Below, piece by piece: positions 20,901 through 24,379 of a stretch of DNA of 25,037 nucleotides. Below the pieces are notes generated by a model. It was not told the DNA's origin. It did not search any database and saw nothing but the letters and a program-made list of their open reading frames with translations. Every line of letters starts with the position of its first letter. Positions within the stretch are counted from its first letter, which is position 1. Source of the stretch: Bacteroidetes bacterium UBA2322 (lineage in GTDB: Bacteria; Bacteroidota; Bacteroidia; Chitinophagales; UBA2359); assembly GCA_002345145.1 (NCBI GenBank), contig DDVC01000233.1:605-25641 (forward strand), in the 5' to 3' direction. Both the position numbers and the translations under genes were made by a program.

Positions 20901-21868
20901 TTGCCTGCGATGACAGCGGCAACTGTGTAACCATTACCGTACTTATGACTGTAACCTGCGTGCCCAACCCGCCCATAGCAGTGGACGACAACGCTACTAC
21001 TTTACTAAATACCCCTGTTACCATTCCGGTGTTAGCCAACGACAGCGACCCCGATGACCCCACTAACCCCAATGCTATCAGTATTTTAGACATACTAACC
21101 GACCCTGTCAATGGCATTGCTTTAGTAAGTGGCGATAGCATCATTTACACACCCAATGTGGGCTTTACCGGCTGCGACACCTTTACCTACGTTATTCAAG
21201 ACCTTGACCTGCTTACCGATACGGCTGAAGTGGTTGTATGTGTAACCCCCGATACCACCCAAATTGAGGTAATAGCCATTAACGATACTACCGAAACCCT
21301 GCTCAATACGCCAGTTGTTATTCCTGTTTTGGCTAATGATACCTTTCCCAATCAGGGACAGGTAACAGTGCAGGTATTTACCAATCCGGCAAGCGGCAGT
21401 GCTACAGCTACTCAACAGGGCAATAGCTGGATTGTTACCTACACACCTAATGTTGGTTTTACAGGTTTAGACTCTTTGCAGTATCTGCTTTGCGAACTTC
21501 CTGCCGGCGCTACTTCGCCGGTTTGCGATACTGCTTGGGTATTTATCAATGTGGTTAGTTGCGACCTTATCTTTGCATCGGGTTTCTCGCCCAACGATGA
21601 TAATGTAAACGATGCTTACCTCATCAGCAACTTAGACAACATTACCGAGTGTTTCCCCGATTCGGAAAATGAAATACTTATCTTTAACCGCTGGGGCGAT
21701 ATGGTGTATAAACAACTTAACTACACTAATGCTGACCCGTGGAGAGGTACCTGGATTACCAACGGAGAGCCCGTGCCCGATGGTACTTATTTCTACATCT
21801 TTACGCTGCGCGATGCCAATCAAAAAGAAATTGTGCGTAAACAGGGTTATATAGAAGTACACCGATAA
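8846..21868 (+). CDS. Giant T9SS type B surface adhesin with SprB, cysteine-rich and tandem-95 repeats
   Basis: This single uninterrupted frame encodes 4340 residues (over 400 kDa). Domains by residue: signal peptide 1-25; cohesin-like beta domain about 26-202; three ~207-residue units 203-823; an NAGPDQ Ig-like domain 824-910; eight SprB-like repeats 911-1574; a mosaic of seven 9-Cys units and five tandem-95 units from 1581; tandem-95 units only from about 2600 to 4238; CHU_C type B sorting domain 4240-4340. The tandem-95 units carry NDSDPDGD acidic motifs, typical of calcium-binding cadherin-like folds, and TPNxGFxGxDxFTY cores. CHU_C-tailed giants include Flavobacterium SprB, a gliding adhesin, but many others have unknown ligands, so a role in adhesion, gliding or biofilm is inference. 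Well over one hundred cysteines and a 2,800-residue Lys/Arg-free tract are unusual. The ATG at 8846 opens straight into the signal peptide, and an A-rich leader precedes it. A later ATG at codon 7 would shorten the n-region. Confidence 0.93.
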   Translation: MHIRFTMAVLAAALMFLHTLAGIAQVTNPSTYDLRFSNGQGGCGSNSFCVDIQIKAASGAPNFALGSHTIWFNYNKSVIGSPTYTSLNFNSSTQCSIAGVVNYNPYLSTAFNFSEAGSEGEANFTTLLNAFTAGFECPVVNSSTWVTMGTVCFTVLNSSGNPNLYFSPQFTLINMSNNNPQHNPGTWGTLNSLPGGSSGSPGTASFSNPFVCAGETVNFSATGFSVNAGYYIGLIVTDNASVSSPSSFLAATKYLVSNSSSASAFNGPPSGTGMPTNTPLYVYSFVGLGSGSSLQIDPSCFAVSPAAGPFVVLQTIQTSASNYTCLGGGSAVLNIAAAGGLPAYNNPAQKFTVTTQNAVYTGPSQINNNQIITVTVTNNVPWTVTFTDSDGCQGVATGTFVETAVCTLCNADAGNVSVNKQFVCWDETIQLTASGYTLGNPTTGYVGLAVSPDNTLNDLLSDVLYGLYTGPTANHTNNDLAETNQTLYAYSFIGEGNPYSFNPSCFDLSSPSASFVLLQPILINTNNQFTYNCNTNGTATIAMAPAGGAPAYNSATEKFTVSVSGSATYSGPSQINNGQSINITVSNGAWTVTFTDSKGCSKVISNTFNSADCGAPPPCNANAGTPARSKNFVCWGDPITFSASGFTLGNAGSYVGLAVSPTGNLTSLSGAAITHLFQGTSVTFTNNQNTALGQPLYLYSFIGEGTPLGTINPNCTALSAPTAQFVLLQQVLANKSAYVCNSGGTTAQVGVAAAGGMPLYQSGQQFTVTVTGATYSGPSTVNNNTTITLTVANGATWSVTFTDSQGCSATISDTFNAAVACAACAANAGPDQSLCATTTTLAATPAPAGGSGTWSVATGAGAGSFANPNSATTTVSGLLVGVNKLVWSVTQPSCPIVRDTVAITVLTGAACGCCNDFAAQTSGENSTCGLADGRLEAVVSGGSGNYTVQWVNAVSGTPVANPLAVPAGVYQATINDTGCGCTSIVQVVQVTADAPAFGLQASATNVNDCENVSSGQICLTIGSGGTAPYTVSMNGSSYGPYAVGSHCIPNLAPGTYNITVTDANGCAKNAPNQSIIQLANCETIDCANANLLMQSNILPTNCGAATGQVCLIVTGGTPPYTLANGTVIEQEAAQTCISNLGAGSYNFTVTDANGCTAAHSATVAQPAAINVLATAQNAGCGANNGSFCLTISGGTGPYSVVSSGAPFGTFANNQQQCVNNVAPGLYILTITDLTTGCTATESVAIGQNNNNINIATQTTPATCTASGGVCLTFTGGNAPYTVSGVSAITGSFSQAQQRCFGGLAPGAYNYTVTDASGCSKAGSFTITGGSATLNITANTTSGTCQTSGSVCIIVSGGAAPYTPSGVAGISGSFANNQQQCFNLTGGSYTVTLTDANGCTGSKSFTINQTNNNINVNLSSTPAGCAGLGSVCVSFTGGTAPYIVSGLTLINGSYAQNQQQCFNGFAAGSYTFTVTDAQGCTKQHSFTVGGSTSGITTSVQTTNPSCANNDGVVCFNISGGTPPYQITGTSGQVYGSGFNGNQNCVQGFAAGAYSFNIVDAQGCTATATAILQAATGCGGEECENTIFACSSAGATYNVCPEFCDLGSNYQIILINGGNSGTGTPTNSGTCMSFVPASGFSGLATIYVVACSNPNTCETLSIQLTVGTCGQAPVAVADAFTVTQSILTCLNVLANDYDVDGSVISMGTFSQPQHGSVVANPTTGELCYHPDFGYTGPDSFTYNACDAIGCNQTTVSINVTLGTNTTVCNNPANTGIICTTPQTPVNVCVQFCNLNASAAITDVASAFNCGLTIQSNNCVQFTPLPGQTGNNQLLITACDNTGACEVVYVTVQISANCSSEPCNNPTNLCTAPVTPVSFCVDFCNLTGVVTIQEVHTTFDCGITILPNNCIQYLPLPGFLGNDVVEVTGCNGLGQCETILIPISVSPNCNEPEPCENPDNLCTTLVTPIEFCVEFCDLNNTASITQVHPTYDCGITLLANNCVQYIPLPGYTGIDPIEVIGCDNTGACQTIVVHVNVAASCGTATNLPPVAVDDAVTTPFNTPITIPVLVNDSDPNGDPISITAFTQPLAGGTVTQSGNSLIFTPTAGFSGSATFNYTICDPQGLCDVAAVTVVVQAAEPCTNPDNLCTQPMTPLQICVQFCSLNASAQVTDVTATFNCGLNILTQQGCIEYLPLPGFLGPEVLTITGCDNTGQCETVIVNVTVQADCGTAINLPPVAIDDAVTTPFNTPVTITVLANDSDPNGDPINLTAFTQPLTGGTVTQLGNSLIFTPTTGFTGTATFNYTICDPQGLCDAAVVTVVVQAAEPCTNPNNLCTQPMTPLQICVQFCNLNASAQVTDVTATFNCGLNILPTPGCIQYIPLPGFFGPEVLTITGCDDTGQCETVIVNVTVQEDCTNPTNNPPVAVDDAATTPQNTPVTIIVLANDFDPDGNPISITATTPPSHGTITPNASGTGFIYTPNTGYTGFDSFTYQICDNQGLCDVATVTIEITDDCPSGPPAFVCAEPMIPTIICPEFCDLDPASGITITSVTATFNCGVNLLDNGCIQYTPLPGYIGQDSLIIIGCNNAGVCDTTVVYSFVTCAAPIAFPDAATTPNTQPITVNVLANDIGICSDDIIVTVLTQPTSGSASVNATNQVIYTPQAGFTGTVTFTYTVCDLCSPTACDETTVTITVTGGGPPPVDIQPDVVQTPFETPIQINVLANDFGANLTITQFTQPDNGTVTYSPDGTQLIYTPDAGFSGVDYFFYTACNSLTNVCGTTIVSVTVLPPDAANLPPTANNDMVSTPFETPALIPVLANDSDPEGQPLTVTFVSNPANGTALIVGNQVLYTPNTDFTGFDTFTYVICDNGTPALCDTATVGVAVGLPDMPNNPPLAVADEAFTDTDMPVTIPVLANDSDPDGDQLTVSIGSDPANGTVVINPDNTTTYTPNTGFIGIDYFTYIICDNGTPSLCDTAWVTIYVGPMGVPPIAVDDEVCVSINEPVEIFVLSNDLDSDGGILLITLLTQPQNGEAFVSLTGSSVAYIPNIGFQGVDGFTYQICDPTGQCDTATVTVYVDAGINLQPDIYFVQQNTSLLMFVLENDFGAQLYLDSFTQPANGTLVSSGNALVYIPTAGYVGQDYFTYTACDCAGACQTTLVAIIVIPSGVGNLPPIAFNDYASTPINTPVTIPVLDNDSDPNGDPLIITDIFDLPNPDTVGTPQINEDSTAITFTPAPGFEGCITFGYVVCDNGNPALCDTAFVAVQVGNTPCLNLPPLALSDTVATTVETPVTIDVLINDTDPDGDPLAVVAITDPLNGSAEINPDNTIVYTPNPGFIGTDYFTYIICDNGSPSLCDTAYVVITIQPEAVQANPDIYYTIVNVPITVNILTNDTGAGIFIVGISTPPMNGLVSINDAILGTVTYTPTPGFIGTDYFEYVICNSPTNCDTTLVTVIVQPDTEENLPPVAVNDVATTPINEQVCIPVLNNDFDPLGGTAILISGFDAVSVNGGSVTQVGEQLCFTPPQDYIGLDSLTYIICDNFTPALCDTGVVVINVGSAQPSNNPPLAADDAYTTPVDTPITVNILANDSDPDGDLITITFLSTPMMGTVTDAGSGNITYTPNPGAIGTDFLSYIICDNGSPSLCDTAYVTITITDGPPPPPGTMVAQPDIATTAPGIPVTIPILANDLGNPLPATITLLDSPNLGAVVINPVSGVATYTPNPGVQDTTDYFVYQVCNDLGDCDSTLVTIIILPAALNQCPSAANDVAFTPQDTQVCVNVLANDNDPFGGSIVALVTFGQPANGVVTFLPDSVLCYQPNSGFCGLDSFTYVICDNGSPSCCDTATVVINVCATVPSNNPPLAQDDTAFTSSDIPVVINILANDSDPDGDDFTVTFISEPCGIVTLNADGVSVTYTPIDGCGPTDYFSYVICDNGTPSLCDTAYVTISILSPPPPDNTITEETPEDTPIEICVTDPAYNLDFDGITPTVVVLQTPPANGTVTGSSATCITYTPAPNYCGPDTFELLACDDSGNCVTITVLMTVTCVPNPPIAVDDNATTLLNTPVTIPVLANDSDPDDPTNPNAISILDILTDPVNGIALVSGDSIIYTPNVGFTGCDTFTYVIQDLDLLTDTAEVVVCVTPDTTQIEVIAINDTTETLLNTPVVIPVLANDTFPNQGQVTVQVFTNPASGSATATQQGNSWIVTYTPNVGFTGLDSLQYLLCELPAGATSPVCDTAWVFINVVSCDLIFASGFSPNDDNVNDAYLISNLDNITECFPDSENEILIFNRWGDMVYKQLNYTNADPWRGTWITNGEPVPDGTYFYIFTLRDANQKEIVRKQGYIEVHR
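8921..9451 (+). other. N-terminal cohesin-like beta domain
   Basis: Residues about 26-202 alternate strands and turns, with YDLRFSNG near the start, an FCVDIQIKA strand, HTIWFNYN and VTMGTVCFTV. That arrangement is common in cohesin-like carbohydrate or protein-binding domains of Bacteroidota secreted proteins. The assignment is by general pattern only. Being at the N-terminus, it would lie farthest from the C-terminal anchor. Confidence 0.45.
9452..11314 (+). repeat. Three tandem copies of a ~207-residue unit
   Basis: The copies lie at 9452-10069, 10070-10699 and 10700-11314 (206, 210 and 205 residues). Each has an FVCxxE/D opening, (A/T)SGF/YT-LG-type segments, a YVGLAVSP strand, LYxYSFIGEG, a Cys-containing NPxC turn, FVLLQ, AAGGxPxY, a YSGPSxINN segment and a WTVTFTDSxGC close. 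Copies 2 and 3 are closest to each other and copy 1 is the most diverged. I do not recognise the family. The last ~90 residues of each unit resemble an SprB-type repeat. Confidence 0.8.
11315..11575 (+). other. NAGPDQ-type Ig-like domain
   Basis: Residues 824-910 open with NAGPDQSLC and contain GSGTWSV and VNKLVWSVT. This pattern is common in Bacteroidota T9SS adhesins and related to PKD/Ig-like modules. It occurs once, at the junction between the triplicated units and the SprB array. Confidence 0.6.
11576..13567 (+). repeat. Array of eight SprB-like repeats
   Basis: Residues 911-1574 hold eight units of about 83 residues. A typical unit has a Cys near the start, an SGGTPPY-type strand, a second Cys before a GxAPGxY turn, and the hallmark TVTDANGC close. 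The first unit is the most diverged (ending TINDTGCGC). Several units share an NNQQQC segment before the last two strands. The hallmark matches SprB repeats of Flavobacterium gliding adhesins. Confidence 0.85.
13586..16640 (+). repeat. Mosaic of seven 9-cysteine units (C) and four tandem-95 units (T)
   Basis: The order is C1 (13586-13846), T1, C2 (14141-14410), C3 (14423-14683), C4 (14699-14959), T2, C5 (15257-15520), T3, C6 (15818-16081), T4, C7 (16376-16642). The tandem-95-only array then begins. A typical C unit is about 88 residues with nine cysteines: CxNPxNLC, ICVxFC, FxCGxxxL, CIxYxPLPGFxG, GCDNTGxCE and a final C. The second half resembles the core of the tandem-95 unit, so the C unit may be a diverged relative with a different first half. 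Confidence 0.75.
14957..16078 (+). repeat. 561-bp tandem duplication (T2-C5 and T3-C6)
   Basis: Copy 1 is 14957-15517 and copy 2 is 15518-16078. Three anchor points (CAAC at 14971/15532, GCGGCT at 15245/15806, CCGCTGCCCGG at 15416/15977) all give an offset of exactly 561 bp, so the copies align without net gaps. DNA similarity is visibly high, with most differences at third codon positions. Each copy encodes 187 residues: one tandem-95 unit plus one C unit. Confidence 0.9.
16643..21559 (+). repeat. Tandem-95 (cadherin-like) array with b-a-c higher-order structure
   Basis: Seventeen units (T5-T21) of about 90-100 residues follow one another. The general form is NxPPxAxDD, then TPVTIxVLANDSDPDGD, YTPNxGFxGxDxFTY, ICDNGxPxLCDT and a closing beta strand. 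Three classes recur in fixed order. Class b has QPDI openings, NDFGA-type loops without DPDGD, and a short C-loop. Class a has a CDNxxPALCDT loop, and class c has an NNPPLA opening and a CDNGxPSLCDTA loop. The b-a-c triplets begin near 16930, 18071, 18938, 19822 and 20681. T5 (16643) and T9 (about 17790-18070) stand outside the triplets. Triplet members T17, T19, T20 and T21 are atypical in places. Confidence 0.82.
21560..21865 (+). other. CHU_C / T9SS type B C-terminal sorting domain
   Basis: The last 101 residues contain the hallmark FSPNDDNVND, then ILIFNRWGDMVY, WRGTW and PDGTYFYIFTL, ending in GYIEVHR. This matches TIGR04131/CHU_C. It targets the protein through the type IX system, commonly with PorP/SprF-type partners (family knowledge). 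It contains the first Lys/Arg residues after the 2,800-residue tract that lacks them. Confidence 0.93.
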
Positions 21869-21898
21869 TGACGTTAGCCGCAATTAGGTAAATACAAC

Positions 21899-21938
21899 AA
21901 AGCCCCATAGGCATCATGCCTGTGGGGCTTTTGGTTTT
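21899..21938 (+). terminator. Strong intrinsic terminator, probably bidirectional
   Basis: A 15-bp stem with one G-U pair joins AAAGCCCCATAGGCA (21899-21913) to TGCCTGTGGGGCTTT (21917-21931) around a 3-nt loop, followed by a T-rich tail (TTTTGGTTTT). It lies 30 nt after the adhesin stop codon. On the minus strand the stem is followed by TTGTTGTATTT, so it could also end the convergent oxidoreductase transcript. Confidence 0.9.
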
Positions 21939-22031
21939 AGATACTAACCTTTAAATTTTTTGCGGCATTGTCCTTAAATGAGAGGGAGGTTGCGATAGGT
22001 AAGTGCCAACTGATGAGTACCTACAAACAGC

Positions 22032-23240
22032 TTAGTACAGCACCTCTACATTATCCGTTTCGGGCATTGATTGGCAGGTGAGAATAAATCCCTTTTCAAT
22101 ATCGGCGGCATTAAGGCTGTAATTAGCCATCATAGTTACTTTGCCCTCAATAAGCGAAGCTCGGCAGGTAGCACATACGCCAGACTCGCACATAAACGGG
22201 GCATCAAGTCCGGCATTTAGGCAGGCGTTCAGTACTGTATCGCCTTTGGGAATTACCACCCAGTGCGTTTTACCTTGTAAATGCACCTTAGCTAAGGTAT
22301 CGCCCCTATTAAGTTTAAGGTGGGCAGGAGGTTGGCTTTCCGGTTGGGAGGAGTCAGTAGCGGGCAGGGCAGTTTGTTTTTCTATTTCAAAAAACTCAAT
22401 TTTTATATTGCCTGCATTAACCCCCAGCTCGTACAAAGCATGTTCTACCTCTTGCAGCATGGGCATGGGTCCGCATATAAAATGGGTGCTATCTGCAAGA
22501 GCATCGGCATATCGGGCAGTTAGTTCTTGCACAAAGTTGTGGGCATAAAACACCCCTTTTAGCGGCTCAAACCCCAGAGCATTTACTACATAAGGATTTA
22601 GTTCTTCGTCTATAATATGCCACACGGCAAATCGGCTGCCGTAAGTTTCGGCAAGTGTGGTTATTTCATCAAAATAAATGATGCCTTTAGCTGTTCGGTT
22701 GGCATAATACAACACTACCTTACAATGGGGCAGGCTTTTTAAGAGGCACTGGGCTATAGCTATCATAGGTGTAATGCCACTGCCACCGGCAAATAAAAAG
22801 TACGTAGCAGAAGGTTCTGTTAAATCGGGGATAAAATTGCCTAGGGGCGGAAAAACCTCCATAGTAGCGTCTGCCGCCAAATTATCAACCAAATAACCCG
22901 ATACTGCTCCGCCTGGTTTTCGTTTAATGCCTATGCGCAAAAAAGCGCCGGCTGCCTCCGCCTCTTGCGGGCACAATGAAATAGAGTACGACCGCAAATA
23001 ACTTGCACCGTTTACCTCCTGCTTTATGGTGATATACTGACCGGCTTTATAGGCAAAAATACCCTGCAAATTGGTTGGCACTTGCAGGTACACCGATATG
23101 GCATCGTCTGTTTCCTTTACCACCTTTGCCACGTTCAGGCGGTAAAAATTTTTAACAGCCGGCGTTGGTAGGGGGCGCTTGTTTTCGGGAGTTTGTTGGT
23201 TATTTTTGGATTTGCCCTTGAAAAAATCTAAAAATCCCAT
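22032..23240 (-). CDS. PaaE-like NAD(P)H:flavin oxidoreductase with C-terminal 2Fe-2S ferredoxin domain
   Basis: The 402-residue protein has a class IB/PaaE-type reductase core plus a plant-type ferredoxin. RSYSIS (83-88) is the FAD-binding motif, GGSGITPM (152-159) and CGPMPM (256-261) belong to the NAD(P)-binding domain, and C351, C356, C359 and C389 form a CxxxxCxxCxnC 2Fe-2S site. There is no signal peptide, so it is cytoplasmic. The reaction is electron transfer from NAD(P)H via FAD to the iron-sulfur centre and on to a partner. The family supplies phenylacetyl-CoA epoxidase and other oxygenases or desaturases, but no paaABCD gene is in the window, so I give no symbol. A Pro/Ser/Gln-rich linker (about 288-306) separates the two halves, and a ~30-residue charged N-terminal extension precedes the core. 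Convergent with the adhesin gene. Confidence 0.88.
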   Translation of the reverse strand: MGFLDFFKGKSKNNQQTPENKRPLPTPAVKNFYRLNVAKVVKETDDAISVYLQVPTNLQGIFAYKAGQYITIKQEVNGASYLRSYSISLCPQEAEAAGAFLRIGIKRKPGGAVSGYLVDNLAADATMEVFPPLGNFIPDLTEPSATYFLFAGGSGITPMIAIAQCLLKSLPHCKVVLYYANRTAKGIIYFDEITTLAETYGSRFAVWHIIDEELNPYVVNALGFEPLKGVFYAHNFVQELTARYADALADSTHFICGPMPMLQEVEHALYELGVNAGNIKIEFFEIEKQTALPATDSSQPESQPPAHLKLNRGDTLAKVHLQGKTHWVVIPKGDTVLNACLNAGLDAPFMCESGVCATCRASLIEGKVTMMANYSLNAADIEKGFILTCQSMPETDNVEVLY

Positions 23241-23376
23241 CGGGTAAAAATTAGGTGGGTTGGATAGGTAAATTTTCTACATTGTTCGGTATTTTCTTGA
23301 CGGCTTGTTCTCTGCCACCCTGTTATATCCACCGATACTGTATTTTTTAGGTCAGGTAAAAAAACAAGTGAAAGGG

Positions 23377-23384
23377 CAAAGTTA
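23377..23384 (-). promoter_or_regulatory. Candidate -7 element (TAACTTTG) for the oxidoreductase gene
   Basis: On the minus strand this reads TAACTTTG, a full match to TAnnTTTG, about 137 nt upstream of the ATG at 23240. No TTG sits at the usual -33 spacing, so support is limited. Confidence 0.25.
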
Positions 23385-23510
23385 ATCAACCCACCCAATA
23401 AAACCACCTTGTTTGCCATAGGTTTACAATTTGGTGAAGGTGTTTTGTGGTGTTTAACCCATTTTTGTACAATTTACCTTGCAAATGAGTGTATTAACTG
23501 CCGTAGTTCG

Positions 23511-23518
23511 TACTTTTG
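23511..23518 (+). promoter_or_regulatory. Candidate -7 element (TACTTTTG) for the methyltransferase gene
   Basis: A full TAnnTTTG match ends 19 nt before the ATG at 23538, giving a very short leader. The nearest upstream TTG (23479-23481) is 29 nt away, too far for a standard -33 element. Confidence 0.3.
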
Positions 23519-23537
23519 TAGGGTAAAAATTACGATT

Positions 23538-24287
23538 ATGCAAAACTGGTGGAATACTTATTTTCCTGATGTATGGGAGCCCATGGCGCACCTCATTAAA
23601 ACGCCCGAAGATACGGTACGCGAGTGCGAGTTTATTGACCAAGTGATGCAGGAGTATGGTTTGACCTCTCTGCTCGATTTGCCTTGTGGCGCAGGCAGAA
23701 TTGCCCTTGAAATGGCTAAACGGGGCTACCAAACTACCGGCGCCGATGCAAACCCGGCTGCCATAGAAAAAGCGCAGGCTAAAGCCGCTAAAATGCGAAA
23801 AAATAAACCCACCTTTACCGTAGCCGATATGCGCACTTTTACCTCCGACCGTCTTTTTGATGTGTCGGTTTGTGCCTATAACAGTTTTGGTTATTTTTCC
23901 GATTCGGATAACGAGGCTTTTGTAGCTTCAGTTAGCAAGGCATTAGCGCCGGGGGGCTTTTGGCTGCTCGAAAATCATGTGTTAGAAACCCTGCTACCGG
24001 TTTTTACCCCCAAAGAATACTGGCAGTTTGGCAATTTTGTGCTGCTCGAAGAACGCACCATAGATTACCATAACTCCCAACTTGTGGGCAACTGGACACT
24101 TATAATGCCCGATGGCTCCCGAAAATCGTACCAAAGTAGCGTGCGCATATACAGCTATCGGGAGTTGATAGCGCTCTTAAAAAAACACGGCTTCACCCGG
24201 TTTTCGGCATACAGTTCTTATTATGCAGAACCCTACGAATTTGGCGCTGATATGCTCTTACTGTTAGCCCAAAAAGAGGGGAAATAA
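23538..24287 (+). CDS. Class I SAM-dependent methyltransferase
   Basis: The 249-residue protein has SAM-binding motif I, LLDLPCGAGR (residues 45-54), then the acidic GADANPAAI (68-76), VADMRTF (95-101) and a NSFGYF post-motif strand (115-120), the usual order of a Rossmann methyltransferase. PGGFWLLENH (138-147) is the strand after motif III. I start at the ATG at 23538. The frame is open back to 23409, but those extra residues show no conserved feature and would cover the candidate promoter. The substrate cannot be told from the sequence. It is divergent from the oxidoreductase and 92 nt upstream of the NnrD gene on the same strand, so the two may share a transcript. Confidence 0.85.
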   Translation: MQNWWNTYFPDVWEPMAHLIKTPEDTVRECEFIDQVMQEYGLTSLLDLPCGAGRIALEMAKRGYQTTGADANPAAIEKAQAKAAKMRKNKPTFTVADMRTFTSDRLFDVSVCAYNSFGYFSDSDNEAFVASVSKALAPGGFWLLENHVLETLLPVFTPKEYWQFGNFVLLEERTIDYHNSQLVGNWTLIMPDGSRKSYQSSVRIYSYRELIALLKKHGFTRFSAYSSYYAEPYEFGADMLLLLAQKEGK

Positions 24288-24379
24288 GTGGAGACCGAAA
24301 AGTGAATGTTTAGCGCTGTGCATACCTACTTCCAGCAAATCATTTACCTAATACCATTTACCAAGTACTACCAACTAAA

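Noticed and set aside
11576..21559. CRISPR array or DNA-level satellite as an explanation of the repeats
   Set aside because: Repeat lengths are multiples of three with a continuous reading frame, and differences lie mostly at third codon positions. This is protein-domain repetition, not a CRISPR array.
23409..23537. Upstream extension of the methyltransferase to an ATG at 23409
   Set aside because: The added 43 residues are not methyltransferase-like, and the later ATG fits the family length and the candidate promoter.
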